From the NCBI RefSeq assembly GCF_003149745.1, contig NZ_QGEG01000001.1, positions 868,001 through 932,000 on the forward strand: a stretch of DNA of 64,000 bases, written 5' to 3'. This document shows positions 52,834-62,975 of the stretch, one piece after another. The notes beneath the pieces were generated by a model, which saw only the letters and a program-made list of their open reading frames with translations, had not been told where the DNA came from and searched no databases. Position 1 is the stretch's first letter, and the number at the start of each line of letters is the position of its first letter. The translations under genes were made by a program, and so were the position numbers. Source of the stretch: Flagellimonas aquimarina (GTDB lineage Bacteria > Bacteroidota > Bacteroidia > Flavobacteriales > Flavobacteriaceae).

Positions 52834-54620
52834 AATTGTTTGTCCAATTTAGAAATTACTTCACTTGCTAGATCATAGTCATTCTGCATTTGCACATCAG
52901 AGAACGGGCTGTAACGTGCCATTTCACAATTTTTTAGAAGCCCAATAAAACCATGGGTATCAGCAATGGCCACTTTCTTTTCCGTTAAAATTGCTGTGAT
53001 TTTCTCCTTACTGAACTCTGAAGTTTCAATCTTCAGTTTGGCTTTTAAATAATTATGCAATCCTTTTTCCAATGCTACATAAAATGCCTCTTTGTTTCCA
53101 AGTTCTTTTTTGGCCGTGGAAAGATATTTTTTGGCCAATTTGTTGGCCCGCTTTATTTTATTTCCTGCCACATCGCTTGCAATAGCTTCTCTTTTCTTAA
53201 ATGAGAACACTGCAATTGGAATTAACAACAAGGGTGCAAAAAGCATGATGTAAAAGATATTTGAACCAAAGAAGTAGTTTGTTCCTATTTTGCTCAAATT
53301 CGGACTCAATTTTATGAAATGAAATTGTTTTCCAGTAGGAATTACAAATTGCTTATTCCCAGATGAAACGGTACTGTTATCTGAAGATGAGCCCACTGGC
53401 CCTTCCAATACCTCAATATTTATTTCTTCTGAATTTAAAGTAACATACTTTGATGTTTTTGGATTGAAATAACTAAACGAAATACTTGGAATTGGATATT
53501 TACCCCTGAACGTAGGAACGATGGTGTAGTTGTCTGCCACCTTGCCTTCCATTCCAGAGCTATTTGTGCGCACATTTTCGTCAAACTCAGGTTCATAGAC
53601 TTCAAGGGCACTTGGTAATTCTGGTTCTGGAAGTTGAAAAAGCTTTAGATTTCCCTTTCCTGACACTTCAACTTTTGCTTGTAGTGATTCCGAAGCATTC
53701 AATTGTGTTTTACTGGCTGTTACCGAAAAGTCAAAATCTCCGACTGCTCCACCAAAATTCACTGGTTTTCCTGCTTCGGGCAAAGCCTTGACATTAAGTG
53801 TGCGTCTTCCTGCAGAAACTGTTTTACTGGTTTGAGTATAGATACGACCACCAAAAAAATCTCTTCTATTGGTTGGGACATCTACAAAAATTTCAAGTGA
53901 AAGAGGCTCAATTTCTAAACTCCCAAACTTTTGAGGATACAGTACCACTCTCTTTAATATTACAAAGCGGTATGGTTTTCCTTGATAAGTGCCATTTTGA
54001 GCGGTATGTTTGGTTACAGGAATGTCTTGACTCCAAAAGTTGTTGTATTTGGGATTATCCAAAGGACGATAATTGGTCACACTTATAGAGGGGCTTACGT
54101 AAAGCTTGTAAACTACGGTGACTGCTTCATTTAGGTATGGATTTCCTTTTGATACTTCAGCCACCAAATGCAAACTTTCATCTGCGACATCGTCCACTGT
54201 TTTTTCATCACTTGGCTTATCCACAGCGGCCGTTACCTCAACCGTTTTAGGCAAGGTTTTAAAAGTATCTCCACTAATTTCTATTGTAGCCTGTTTTATA
54301 GTGAACTTACCTCTTGCCGTGGGGACTAAAATGTAGGAATAAGATTTTGAGAAACTCCGTTTTCCGTTTATCCAAGAGGAGCTAATTGATTGAGAAGGCC
54401 CCATAACGACTTTAAAACCCTCAAAAGGAGGAGGGTTAAAGTTATCCCCATCCTTGTTCATTGTAAACTCAACCCTAAGACGTTCATTTATGCCCAACTT
54501 TTCTTTGCTGAGTTTCACTTCAAATGAGACCTCGTTTTCTTGTGCATAGGAAGATGCACCCATGACTAGGGAGATGCTTAAAACAAACAAAATTTTGTAA
54601 CATAACTTGTACATCACCAA
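52830..54620 (-). CDS. batD: BatD family protein
   Basis: The 596-residue product has a signal peptide (to about 26), a large periplasmic region with repeated beta-sandwich domains (about 30-430, with FNPPPFEGFKVV and YSYILVPTARGKFTI), a membrane helix near 455-475 and a helical cytoplasmic tail. This matches the BatD/DUF oxygen-tolerance family. Start and stop codons overlap batC (7 bases) and batE (4 bases), indicating tight coupling. Confidence 0.92.
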   Translation of the reverse strand: MVMYKLCYKILFVLSISLVMGASSYAQENEVSFEVKLSKEKLGINERLRVEFTMNKDGDNFNPPPFEGFKVVMGPSQSISSSWINGKRSFSKSYSYILVPTARGKFTIKQATIEISGDTFKTLPKTVEVTAAVDKPSDEKTVDDVADESLHLVAEVSKGNPYLNEAVTVVYKLYVSPSISVTNYRPLDNPKYNNFWSQDIPVTKHTAQNGTYQGKPYRFVILKRVVLYPQKFGSLEIEPLSLEIFVDVPTNRRDFFGGRIYTQTSKTVSAGRRTLNVKALPEAGKPVNFGGAVGDFDFSVTASKTQLNASESLQAKVEVSGKGNLKLFQLPEPELPSALEVYEPEFDENVRTNSSGMEGKVADNYTIVPTFRGKYPIPSISFSYFNPKTSKYVTLNSEEINIEVLEGPVGSSSDNSTVSSGNKQFVIPTGKQFHFIKLSPNLSKIGTNYFFGSNIFYIMLFAPLLLIPIAVFSFKKREAIASDVAGNKIKRANKLAKKYLSTAKKELGNKEAFYVALEKGLHNYLKAKLKIETSEFSKEKITAILTEKKVAIADTHGFIGLLKNCEMARYSPFSDVQMQNDYDLASEVISKLDKQL

Positions 54621-55510
54621 TCCTTCTCGTTTTTGATTTTTTTGCCCTTAACCTTTTTGGCTTCCATTTTTTCTTGAACTTTCTTCTCTTCGTTCTGCAT
54701 TGCCTCTAACAAATTTTGAATCTGCTGTTTAGAAAGTTGATTTGGTCTTGGTTGTTGTTTTTGTTCTTCAGGTTGATCACCTTCATTTGGTTTTTTCTCT
54801 TGTTCTTTCTTTTTATCGCCCTCTCCTTCTTTGTTCTCCTCAGGCTTGTTTTCTCCATTATCTCCATCATCGCCTTTATCCTTGTTCTCATCTTCATTCT
54901 GTTCTCCTTCATTGTCTTTTTTGTTATCCCCCTCGTCGTTCTGGTCTTTATTCTTGTCCTTTTCGTCCTCTTGGTCCTGCTTATCCTTATTGTCTTGGTT
55001 TTGGTCGTTTTTCTGTTCGTCTTGTTGCTTTTTTAGCATTTCTTTAGCCAATGCCAAGTTGTAACGGGTCTCCTCGTCTGAAGGATTATTTCTTAATGCT
55101 TCTTTGTAGGCTTCAACCGCTTTTTGGTATTCCTTGTTTTTCATAAAAACATTGCCCATATTATGAAAAGACTTGTGTTTGTCCGGTTTTTCGGAAGCAG
55201 TCTCGCCTGCTTGTTTAAAGCGTCCAAAAGCTTCTCCATAACTTTCCCTGTTGTAATAGGCCGTACCTAGATTAAACCGGGCAACGGCATTTTTATCACT
55301 CTTGGAAATTGCTCTTCTATAATCAGATTCTGCATTGGTAAAGTCATTTGCAGTTAATTGTTTATTTGCCTCCCAGGTAAGGTTTGTGGATGCTTTAAGG
55401 GATTTTTCTGCTTCTTTTACAGCCTGTATCTCATCTTGTGCCTGTGTGCTCAACCCCACTAGTACAAACATGCTAAAAAGTAATCCTGTCTCATTCATTT
55501 TCATGCTCAT
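54614..55510 (-). CDS. batC: BatC: TPR protein with a highly charged low-complexity tail
   Basis: The 298-residue protein has a signal peptide (to about 24) and three to four TPR units (30-160, for example ARFNLGTAYYNRESYGEAF). About 100 residues (165-265) follow, made almost only of Asp, Glu, Lys, Asn, Gln and Gly, and then a conserved basic C-terminus (ILEAMQNEEKKVQEK-like). The charged stretch is probably disordered. It overlaps batB by 20 bases and batD by 7. Confidence 0.9.
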   Translation of the reverse strand: MSMKMNETGLLFSMFVLVGLSTQAQDEIQAVKEAEKSLKASTNLTWEANKQLTANDFTNAESDYRRAISKSDKNAVARFNLGTAYYNRESYGEAFGRFKQAGETASEKPDKHKSFHNMGNVFMKNKEYQKAVEAYKEALRNNPSDEETRYNLALAKEMLKKQQDEQKNDQNQDNKDKQDQEDEKDKNKDQNDEGDNKKDNEGEQNEDENKDKGDDGDNGENKPEENKEGEGDKKKEQEKKPNEGDQPEEQKQQPRPNQLSKQQIQNLLEAMQNEEKKVQEKMEAKKVKGKKIKNEKDW

Positions 55511-56537
55511 TAAAAAGATTAAGTTTTTTCAACCACTTTGTTTTCCTGTCCAAAAGGAAAATATCCAAAAATAAAAATAAAAGCCCTATGCCTAAGAACC
55601 ATTGAAATTGGTCCTTATACTCTGCAAATTGCTTGGCCTCAAATTCTTTTTTATCCATTTGGTTCAATTGTTCCTTAATATATTCTACGGCATTTTCCGT
55701 ATTGGAACCATCTATATATTCTCCATTGCCTTCACTTGCTATTTCTGACAATACGGCTTCGTTAAGTTTTGTAATAACCACTTCACCTTGATTATCTTTT
55801 TTTAGGCTTTCAACGACACCATTCCTTTTGATCGGAATTGGCGAGCCTTTTGGTTTTCCAACACCAATGGTAAAAATGCGAATACCATTTTTTGAAGCGT
55901 TTTCAACAGCATCAATTGTGGTGCGCTCCGAATGATCTTCTCCATCTGACACAATAAAAAGCACTCTGTTCGTTTGTTCGCTATCATCGTAATAAGTACT
56001 TGCCAAGTCTATTGCCGCGTTGATAGCAGTTCCTTGAGAGGAAAGCATGTCGGTATTCATGCTTTGCAAGAACATTTTGGCTGCGCCATAATCTGTGGTG
56101 ATCGGTAATTGAGGGTAGGCTTGCCCAGCATATGCAATGATACCTATTCGATCACTGGCCAGTTGATTTATGATTTCGGAAATGAGCCTTTTTGCTTTTT
56201 CCAATCTATTTGGGGCAATATCCTCTGCCAACATACTTTTGGAAACATCTAAAGCAAAAACAATATCTACGCCTTCACGCTTTACCGTTTCTAGTTTTGT
56301 TCCAATTTTAGGGTTTACAAGTCCAATTATCAGGAAAGTTAATCCTAACAAAAGAAGTATCAATTTTAAAGCGGATTTAAAGCTGGACTTATTTGGAGCC
56401 AATCTTCTCAATAATTTATAATCCGCAAAATGACGTTGGGTTCTTTTTTTCCAAACTTGAAGAAAGAAAAAAGCCAAAACCATTACCGGGATAATGGCCA
56501 GCAAATAAAAATATATTTTTTCGTCAAGTTGAATCAT
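55491..56537 (-). CDS. batB: BatB: von Willebrand factor A domain membrane protein
   Basis: The 348-residue product has two N-terminal membrane helices, a VWA domain with the MIDAS motif DVSKSMLAEDIAPNRL (near 95-110) and a C-terminal membrane helix (about 313-332). VWA domains bind metal and mediate protein contacts. It is nine bases after batA and overlaps batC. Confidence 0.93.
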   Translation of the reverse strand: MIQLDEKIYFYLLAIIPVMVLAFFFLQVWKKRTQRHFADYKLLRRLAPNKSSFKSALKLILLLLGLTFLIIGLVNPKIGTKLETVKREGVDIVFALDVSKSMLAEDIAPNRLEKAKRLISEIINQLASDRIGIIAYAGQAYPQLPITTDYGAAKMFLQSMNTDMLSSQGTAINAAIDLASTYYDDSEQTNRVLFIVSDGEDHSERTTIDAVENASKNGIRIFTIGVGKPKGSPIPIKRNGVVESLKKDNQGEVVITKLNEAVLSEIASEGNGEYIDGSNTENAVEYIKEQLNQMDKKEFEAKQFAEYKDQFQWFLGIGLLFLFLDIFLLDRKTKWLKKLNLFNEHENE

Positions 56538-56546
56538 TCTTCCTTT

Positions 56547-57545
56547 TTAAATAAAGCTTTTAAAAATGGAGTTGCGAAGTCCCCATTCCAACAACAGCAA
56601 AGCTCCTGCCAAAAATATCAGTGGCCTAAACTTTTCCTCGTATTTATAATATTTAAATTCTTCGATCTCAGTTTTTTCGAGCTTGTTGATTTCATCATAG
56701 ATTTCTTCCAACTTTTCATTATCGGTAGCTCTAAAATACTTTCCGCCAGTAGCCTGGGCAATTTCTTTTAGCAATGTTTCATCAATTTCTACTTGGCGCA
56801 TTCCAAACCTGAAGGTACCATCTCTGTTATATGCCACCGGAGATAATGCATTGCCATTGGTTCCCAAACCTATTGTATATGTTTTTATACCAAATTCCAC
56901 GGCTAGATCGGCAGCTGTATTTGGTTCAATAAAACCTGAGTTGTTTACACCATCGGTCAAAAGAATAATGACCTTGCTTATGGCTTTGCTTTCTTTTAAT
57001 CTGTTTACGGATGTCGCCAAGCCCATACCAATTGCTGTTCCATCTTCTAGCTCGCCATAGGTGATTTCCTTTAAAGCTCTTAAAACTATAGATTTGTCGC
57101 TTGTTATGGGAGTTTTTGTATAGCTTTCTCCAGCGTAACCTACCAGTCCAATACGATCATTGGGGCGCTGCCCGATAAAATCTCCTGCAACTTCTTTGAG
57201 CGCAGAAAGCCTGTCTGGCTTTAAGTCTCTGGCGAGCATACTTGAAGACACATCTATTGCCATAACAATATCAATGCCCTTTGTAGTTTTGGTTCTGGTG
57301 GAAATATCTTCTGTTTGAGGTCTTGCCAAAGCTGTAATGATTGCGGCTAGAGCCAATAACCTTATTACAAAGAGCACAGGTTTTAACTTGGAAGCCAAAC
57401 TACTTACAGAGAACCCTTTTACGCTAGAAATTTTTAGTGATGCAAGTTCATCTTTACGTTTGAAAAAATACCATAGCAAAGCCATTGGAAGCAGGAGGAG
57501 CAACCAAAAGAACTGAGGATTTGCAAATTCTATATTTTCAAACAT
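56547..57545 (-). CDS. batA: BatA: von Willebrand factor A domain membrane protein
   Basis: The 332-residue product resembles BatB: two N-terminal helices, a VWA domain with MIDAS motif DVSSSMLARDLKPDRL (near 97-112), a later TDGVNNSG segment, and a C-terminal membrane helix. Its start codon shares one base with the stop of the upstream gene (TAATG). Confidence 0.93.
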   Translation of the reverse strand: MFENIEFANPQFFWLLLLLPMALLWYFFKRKDELASLKISSVKGFSVSSLASKLKPVLFVIRLLALAAIITALARPQTEDISTRTKTTKGIDIVMAIDVSSSMLARDLKPDRLSALKEVAGDFIGQRPNDRIGLVGYAGESYTKTPITSDKSIVLRALKEITYGELEDGTAIGMGLATSVNRLKESKAISKVIILLTDGVNNSGFIEPNTAADLAVEFGIKTYTIGLGTNGNALSPVAYNRDGTFRFGMRQVEIDETLLKEIAQATGGKYFRATDNEKLEEIYDEINKLEKTEIEEFKYYKYEEKFRPLIFLAGALLLLEWGLRNSIFKSFI

Positions 57546-59203
57546 TAGGTCTGGGTTTTTACGTCTAGGTTGCTCAATATTCTACTTACTATTTGTTCGG
57601 CATAGTCATCACCGTCTTCCCAAGTTATTATTACCTGTTGCATGAACCCTTTTCCTCCAAAAGAAAGAATGGTATACTTTGCCTTTTTTGATTTGTTGTT
57701 AATAGGATTTTTCAAATTTCCAGTGCCAAATGTCTTTAGACCTTGCACACCAGATTTGGTAGTAAACTCTTCTTGTTTGGTAATAATATTTTTCACCCCT
57801 AAACTTTCAAATGTGCCAAGGGTTGAACCAATTGCTGCATCAAAGTTGGGCTCTGTCTGTTCTTTATAGGTTACAGAACTGGTAGCTACAGAAAAGATTC
57901 CTACATAGCTTCCATAAGCAAAAGTCTGTAATTCCTGAATCAGCTCTTGGGCCTCTGGAGGTAATTCGACATCTTGACGTATTAACACATCTGGTGTTTC
58001 AATTTCAATCGGAGGGTACCCATAGGAGCTTGACACCCATTCCCCTTCCAATAATTCTTTTGTAGGATAACCAAAAACAGTGTCTTTAACTTCTTTAAAA
58101 CCATAATAAGCCACAGAAAGGGCGCCACCAAAAAATAAGATTCCTGCAAAAATAGCTGCAGCCCAATAGATTTTTTTTCGCTGTTTTTTCTTGGCGAGCT
58201 CTTCCAAATATTCTTCAGTTTGAAGCAATTCTTCTTCGGTTGGTTCTGGCAGCGCATCATGTGTTTTGACCACTATTTGTTCTACTAGTTTCCTGTCATG
58301 CTCAGCAACGGAAGTTGACGGTTTGGATTTAGCAAATTTTACCAAATCTGCCGTCTGCAATATATTCTGAAATTGGCTCAAAGTTTCATCATCAAGCTTT
58401 AAATCCCCTGCATCTTTGAGCATTTCTAGCTTGGCAATCAATTGAGCTGTTGTACTTTCAAGAGCTGAAACATTAACATCTTCTTCCAAATAGGAACGTA
58501 CAATATCCGTTAGCTCCGAATAATATTTTTTGTATTCATCTTGAATTAGATATTTGGAGTTCTCCAGTTTTTTAAGTTCTAACAATGCTCGATCGTAGGG
58601 AGGGAGCAATGCTTCCTTTTCTTCTTCTGTCAATGGTTTTTTTCTAATGAAAAACCAGTAGACCAAACCACCAATAATCAATAGGACAAAAAGTGTCAAA
58701 AGCACCATCTTCCAGATTTTTGCATAGCTTTTTTCAACTTCGATCAGAGGTTTTATGTCAAACATTTTTTGTTTGGTAGTGTCAACAACAACATCAGCCA
58801 CCTTTATTTGAAAAGAATCGGTAAAAAAAGGCTGTTCATTTATTGCCACTCTTTGAGGGGGTATAGTGTATGCACCACTGTCAAATTGGGTAAGGGCATA
58901 GATGCGTTGGAGGATAACCTTGTTTCTGTTTTTAACGGTATCCATCATTATTGCCTCAACTGTTTCCAAAGGAGAGAATGTCTGCCCCTCAGGAAAATGG
59001 ACAATATCCGTAGAATCCGTTTCAACGGTAATTTTGTATTTGATCTGTTCTCCTATTTTAATGGAAGTGGTATCTATTTCCGAAGAAACTTTTGATTGGG
59101 CAAATGAGGTTTGTGAACATATTAGGGCAATTAGAAAAAAAGTATTCCTAATTCCCGAGTGGCCCCAAATCTTTATGTTTAACTTACTATTTCCCCTTTT
59201 CAT
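57545..59203 (-). CDS. Bat-operon membrane protein (BatD/DUF4381-like)
   Basis: The 552-residue protein lies between the DUF58 gene and batA, where a DUF4381-type gene is often found. It has a signal peptide (to about 35), a beta-rich periplasmic domain (40-150), a membrane helix (about 165-187), a helical cytoplasmic region with PPYDRALLELKKLE, a second helix (about 350-372) and an extra C-terminal domain of about 170 residues. The function is unknown. One-base overlaps with both neighbours indicate co-translation. Confidence 0.8.
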   Translation of the reverse strand: MKRGNSKLNIKIWGHSGIRNTFFLIALICSQTSFAQSKVSSEIDTTSIKIGEQIKYKITVETDSTDIVHFPEGQTFSPLETVEAIMMDTVKNRNKVILQRIYALTQFDSGAYTIPPQRVAINEQPFFTDSFQIKVADVVVDTTKQKMFDIKPLIEVEKSYAKIWKMVLLTLFVLLIIGGLVYWFFIRKKPLTEEEKEALLPPYDRALLELKKLENSKYLIQDEYKKYYSELTDIVRSYLEEDVNVSALESTTAQLIAKLEMLKDAGDLKLDDETLSQFQNILQTADLVKFAKSKPSTSVAEHDRKLVEQIVVKTHDALPEPTEEELLQTEEYLEELAKKKQRKKIYWAAAIFAGILFFGGALSVAYYGFKEVKDTVFGYPTKELLEGEWVSSSYGYPPIEIETPDVLIRQDVELPPEAQELIQELQTFAYGSYVGIFSVATSSVTYKEQTEPNFDAAIGSTLGTFESLGVKNIITKQEEFTTKSGVQGLKTFGTGNLKNPINNKSKKAKYTILSFGGKGFMQQVIITWEDGDDYAEQIVSRILSNLDVKTQT

Positions 59204-60069
59204 TACCCCCTTCGTTTAAAATAGCCCAATAATTTTTTTACGTAGCTTTCATCTACTCGGCAGTTGATTACACCACAACCAGATTTGGTAAAGGAATCTT
59301 GAAAATAATTTACCTTGTCCTTATGGAATTGACCATACGCGGCTCTCACTTTTTTAGACCTTGTGTTGACCAATTGAAGCGTTCCCGTTTCTGCATCTTG
59401 CATCTGCACCATTCCTAAATTTGGAATGGATTCTTCGCGCTCATCAAAAACTCTTATACCTGTTACGTCATGTTTATTGCCAACAATACGTAAAGTATTG
59501 TCATACTCGTCGGATATAAAATCGGACAAAACAAAAACGATGGCTTTCTTCTTCATCACGTTGGTGAGGAATTTCAGCGCTTCTGCAATATTTGTCTTAC
59601 TGCTTTTAGGTTTAAACTCCAATAGCTCTCTTATTATTCGCAAGACATGACTTTTTCCTTTTTTTGGTGGAATGTATAGTTCAACTTCATCTGAAAATAA
59701 GATCAACCCTACCTTGTCATTGTTTTGTAAAGCAGAAAAAGCGAGCGTGGCAGAGATTTCTGTGATGACCTCTTTTTTAAATTGATTGGTAGTTCCAAAA
59801 AGTTCGGAACCACTTACATCAACCATCAACATCATCGTCAGCTCTCTTTCTTCCTCAAAAACTTTTACATAAGGTTCGTTGTAGCGTGCGGTAACGTTCC
59901 AGTCAATGCTTCTAACATCATCTCCAAATTGGTATTGGCGAACTTCGCTAAAGGTCATACCTCTTCCTTTAAAGGTAGAGTGGTATTCCCCACCAAAAAT
60001 ATGGTCGGAAAGACGTCTCGTCTTTATCTCAATTTTTCGTACTTTCTTAAGTAGTTCTTTTGTATCCAT
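59203..60069 (-). CDS. DUF58 domain protein of the Bat operon
   Basis: The 288-residue protein carries the DUF58 signature (RSIDWNVTARYNEPYVKVFEEE, in part, near 54-74), followed by a VWA-like fold (MLMVDVSGSELFG). It has no membrane segment, so it is cytoplasmic. Proteins of this family are regularly encoded next to MoxR ATPases and are thought to be their partners. The moxR stop is 94 bases upstream. Confidence 0.92.
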   Translation of the reverse strand: MDTKELLKKVRKIEIKTRRLSDHIFGGEYHSTFKGRGMTFSEVRQYQFGDDVRSIDWNVTARYNEPYVKVFEEERELTMMLMVDVSGSELFGTTNQFKKEVITEISATLAFSALQNNDKVGLILFSDEVELYIPPKKGKSHVLRIIRELLEFKPKSSKTNIAEALKFLTNVMKKKAIVFVLSDFISDEYDNTLRIVGNKHDVTGIRVFDEREESIPNLGMVQMQDAETGTLQLVNTRSKKVRAAYGQFHKDKVNYFQDSFTKSGCGVINCRVDESYVKKLLGYFKRRG

Positions 60070-60163
60070 CTGTAAGCAAACAGTGTTTAGCTGTCAGTAT
60101 TTAGTGATGGTAGGTTATTTTTTTGAGGGCGCCACCAATCGAAACTGCCAACTGCTAACTTTT

Positions 60164-61165
60164 CTAGGGTACTTCTACCTCGTTGACAATCTTGTTTATG
60201 ATTTCCTCGGAAGTGATATTCTCAGCTTCAGCTTCATAGGTAATTCCAATACGATGCCTTAGCACGTCATGAACGACAGCTCTTACATCTTCCGGAACAA
60301 CATATCCTCTTCTTTTAATAAATGCATAACATTTGGAGGCATTTGCCAAATTGATGCTTCCCCTTGGGGAGGCACCAAAACTGATAAGGGGTTTTAGATT
60401 TTCAAGGTTGTATTTTTCTGGATATCTGGTGGCAAACACCAAATCTAAAATGTATTTTTCTATTTTTTCATCCATGTAAACCTCGCGAACCGCTTTTTGA
60501 GCGCTTAAAATTTGTTTTAAGGTCACCACCGGTTTTATGGGTTCATTGGCGCCACTTAGATTTTGACGCATAATAAGTTGTTCTTCGTTAAGCTTTGGAT
60601 AATCGATTACCGTTTTCAACATAAAACGGTCTACCTGTGCCTCAGGCAAAGGATAGGTTCCTTCTTGTTCAACCGGGTTTTGGGTGGCCATAACCAAAAA
60701 AGGCGCATCCAATTTAAAAGTCTCATCCCCAATGGTCACCTGTCTCTCCTGCATAGCTTCTAAAAGTGCCGATTGTACTTTTGCAGGAGCTCTGTTAATC
60801 TCATCCGCCAAAACGAAATTGGCAAAAATAGGCCCCTTTTTAATGGAAAAATCATTTTCCTTCATGTTGTAGATCAATGTTCCCACAACATCTGCCGGCA
60901 AGAGATCTGGCGTAAACTGGATTCTGCTAAAATCTCCCTTTACTGCTTTCGCCAAGGTATTAATGGCCAATGTTTTTGCTAATCCAGGAACCCCTTCCAA
61001 AAGAATATGTCCTTGACCCAAAAGACCAATTAGCAGTCTTTCCACCATATGCCTTTGACCAACAATAGCCTTATTCATCTCAAGCGTAAGCAAGTCAATA
61101 AAAGCACTTTCCTTGGCAATTTTTTCATTCACAGCACTAATATCTATAGTAGTGTTTTCTTCCAT
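60164..61165 (-). CDS. MoxR family AAA+ ATPase
   Basis: The 333-residue AAA+ protein has Walker A GVPGLAKT (near 58-65), Walker B VLADEINRAP (near 112-121) and the sensor region MATQNPVEQEGTYPLPEAQ. MoxR ATPases act as chaperone-like partners of VWA proteins. It is the first gene of the Bat operon. A TTTTG followed after 19 bases by TAACATTA upstream is a possible promoter with a weak -7 box. Confidence 0.95.
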   Translation of the reverse strand: MEENTTIDISAVNEKIAKESAFIDLLTLEMNKAIVGQRHMVERLLIGLLGQGHILLEGVPGLAKTLAINTLAKAVKGDFSRIQFTPDLLPADVVGTLIYNMKENDFSIKKGPIFANFVLADEINRAPAKVQSALLEAMQERQVTIGDETFKLDAPFLVMATQNPVEQEGTYPLPEAQVDRFMLKTVIDYPKLNEEQLIMRQNLSGANEPIKPVVTLKQILSAQKAVREVYMDEKIEKYILDLVFATRYPEKYNLENLKPLISFGASPRGSINLANASKCYAFIKRRGYVVPEDVRAVVHDVLRHRIGITYEAEAENITSEEIINKIVNEVEVP

Positions 61166-61323
61166 ATTAACTTTTATCGTAATGTGTTAATGTTAGTGTT
61201 TTTTCTAAGAAGTGCAAAATGAAAATTAATTTAAAATCCGTCTGTTAATTAATGGTTAAAAAAAACGCGGAAGCCCCAGTTTTGTGAAGTATTTAAGGGT
61301 TTAATTTTATACTTTCACTTTAT

Positions 61324-62196
61324 ATGCAATATACAGATTATTATTCCAGAATTATAGCAGGGGCTATGACCTGGGGAAGTTGGGGGAAAAAACTTTCAAA
61401 AAAAGAGATGATTGATTTAATGCTTCATTGTGTGGATAATGGGCTAACAACTTTTGACCATGCTGATATTTATGGAGATTATGGGACCGAATCTGATTTT
61501 GGAAAAGCTTATGCAGAAAGTGGAATAGACAGATCATCCATTCAACTAATTTCTAAATGCGGAATTCAAATGACTTCTGGAAGAGATAATCGGGTGGGGC
61601 ATTATGAATACAACAAAGATTATATTATTTGGTCTGTAGAAGAGTCCCTGAAAAAGTTAAATACCGAATATTTGGACTTGCTGTTGTTGCATAGGCCAAG
61701 TCCTCTTATGGAACCTTTTGAAATTGCGGAGGCAATCAATCATTTATTGGAAAGTGGCAAGATAAAACAGTTTGGGGTGTCTAATTTTACTTCTTCTCAA
61801 ATAGCAATGCTTGAAAAGGCAATTCCAGTTTTGGGTAACCAAGTGGAGTTTTCATTGTCTCATAATGCTCCAATGTATGATGGCACTTTTGACGATTGTA
61901 TAGCAAATAGAAGAATGGCCATGGCTTGGAGTCCCTTGGGAAATTTATTCAGAGAGCATAATGAACAAACCAAGAGAATAAAAGGGACAATTACTGTTCT
62001 TGCAGAAAAATATAATGTGGACGAGAGTCAGCTTTTATTGGCATGGATTTTAAAGCACCCGGCAAAGGTTCACCCTGTTATAGGCACAAGTAATAAAGAT
62101 AGGATTGTCCTATCCGCAAAAGCCGCAAAAATAGATTTGGATTTACAAGATTGGTTTATACTTTTAGCTTCAAGTCAAGGGCATCCTGTTCCTTAA
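61324..62196 (+). CDS. Aldo/keto reductase (YdhF-like)
   Basis: The 290-residue TIM-barrel protein has the AKR catalytic tetrad: Asp45 and Tyr50 (TFDHADIYG), Lys78 (SKCG) and His113 (LLHRP). The sequence is closest in style to the YdhF group of NADPH-dependent oxidoreductases; the substrate is unknown. An SDR gene follows 17 bases later, suggesting a small redox operon with the third gene. Confidence 0.93.
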   Translation: MQYTDYYSRIIAGAMTWGSWGKKLSKKEMIDLMLHCVDNGLTTFDHADIYGDYGTESDFGKAYAESGIDRSSIQLISKCGIQMTSGRDNRVGHYEYNKDYIIWSVEESLKKLNTEYLDLLLLHRPSPLMEPFEIAEAINHLLESGKIKQFGVSNFTSSQIAMLEKAIPVLGNQVEFSLSHNAPMYDGTFDDCIANRRMAMAWSPLGNLFREHNEQTKRIKGTITVLAEKYNVDESQLLLAWILKHPAKVHPVIGTSNKDRIVLSAKAAKIDLDLQDWFILLASSQGHPVP

Positions 62197-62213
62197 AACA
62201 TGAAATACAGAAT

Positions 62214-62975
62214 ATGGAAAATGCACAAACAGTTTTAATTACTGGAGCAACTAGTGGAATAGGTAAGGCAACCGCAGAGTTATTGGCAGAGCATAGATTC
62301 AATTTAATTCTTTGCGGTCGTAGACAAGAAAGACTGAATATGCTTCAAGACCATTTAGGAAAGAAAACCAACGTTCACACGCTTAATTTTGATGTAAGAG
62401 AGAAAGAAGCCGTGTTCAAGTCCATTCAAAACTTACCAACTTCATTTTCTCAAATAGATATTTTAATTAACAATGCAGGGAATGCACATGGCCTGGATAC
62501 CATTGATGAAGGAAGTTTGGATGATTGGGATGCCATGTTGGACATAAATGTAAAAGGACTGCTATATGTTTCAAAAGCTGTAGTGCCTAAAATGGTGGAG
62601 CGTAGATCTGGCCATATTATTAATATAGGCTCTACCGCAGGAAAGGAAGTGTACCCTAAGGGAAATGTGTATTGCGCAAGCAAACATGCCGTGGATGCCA
62701 TTAACCAGGGAATGCGGTTAGATCTAAATGCCTATGGGATAAGAGTTGGAGCTATAAATCCAGGACTGGTGGAGACAGAATTTAGCGATGTACGTTTTAA
62801 AGGAGATGTGGATAGAGCTGAAAAAGTATACCAAGGGTTTCAAGCCTTAAAACCTCAGGATATTGCAGATATCATACATTTTACCATTACCCGTCCTTAC
62901 CACGTTAACATTGCAGATTTAGTGGTTATGCCTACTGCACAGGCTAGTAGTACCATAGTGAAGAAGGAGTTATGA
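62214..62975 (+). CDS. SDR family oxidoreductase (YdfG-like)
   Basis: The ATG at 62214 starts the protein just before the Rossmann motif TGATSGIG (10-17); a TTG at 62151 would overlap the previous gene and add unrelated residues. The structural NNAG is at 86-89 and the catalytic Ser140, Tyr153 and Lys157 are present. The sequence resembles YdfG-type 3-hydroxy acid dehydrogenases. Its stop overlaps the next start as ATGA. Confidence 0.92.
   Translation: MENAQTVLITGATSGIGKATAELLAEHRFNLILCGRRQERLNMLQDHLGKKTNVHTLNFDVREKEAVFKSIQNLPTSFSQIDILINNAGNAHGLDTIDEGSLDDWDAMLDINVKGLLYVSKAVVPKMVERRSGHIINIGSTAGKEVYPKGNVYCASKHAVDAINQGMRLDLNAYGIRVGAINPGLVETEFSDVRFKGDVDRAEKVYQGFQALKPQDIADIIHFTITRPYHVNIADLVVMPTAQASSTIVKKEL

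Noticed and set aside
54716..55064. Several overlapping plus-strand ORFs rich in Leu, Phe, Ser and Val opposite batC
   Set aside because: They are the antisense of the D/E/K/N/Q-rich batC tail; low-complexity coding DNA leaves the opposite strand open. No start signals or family features.
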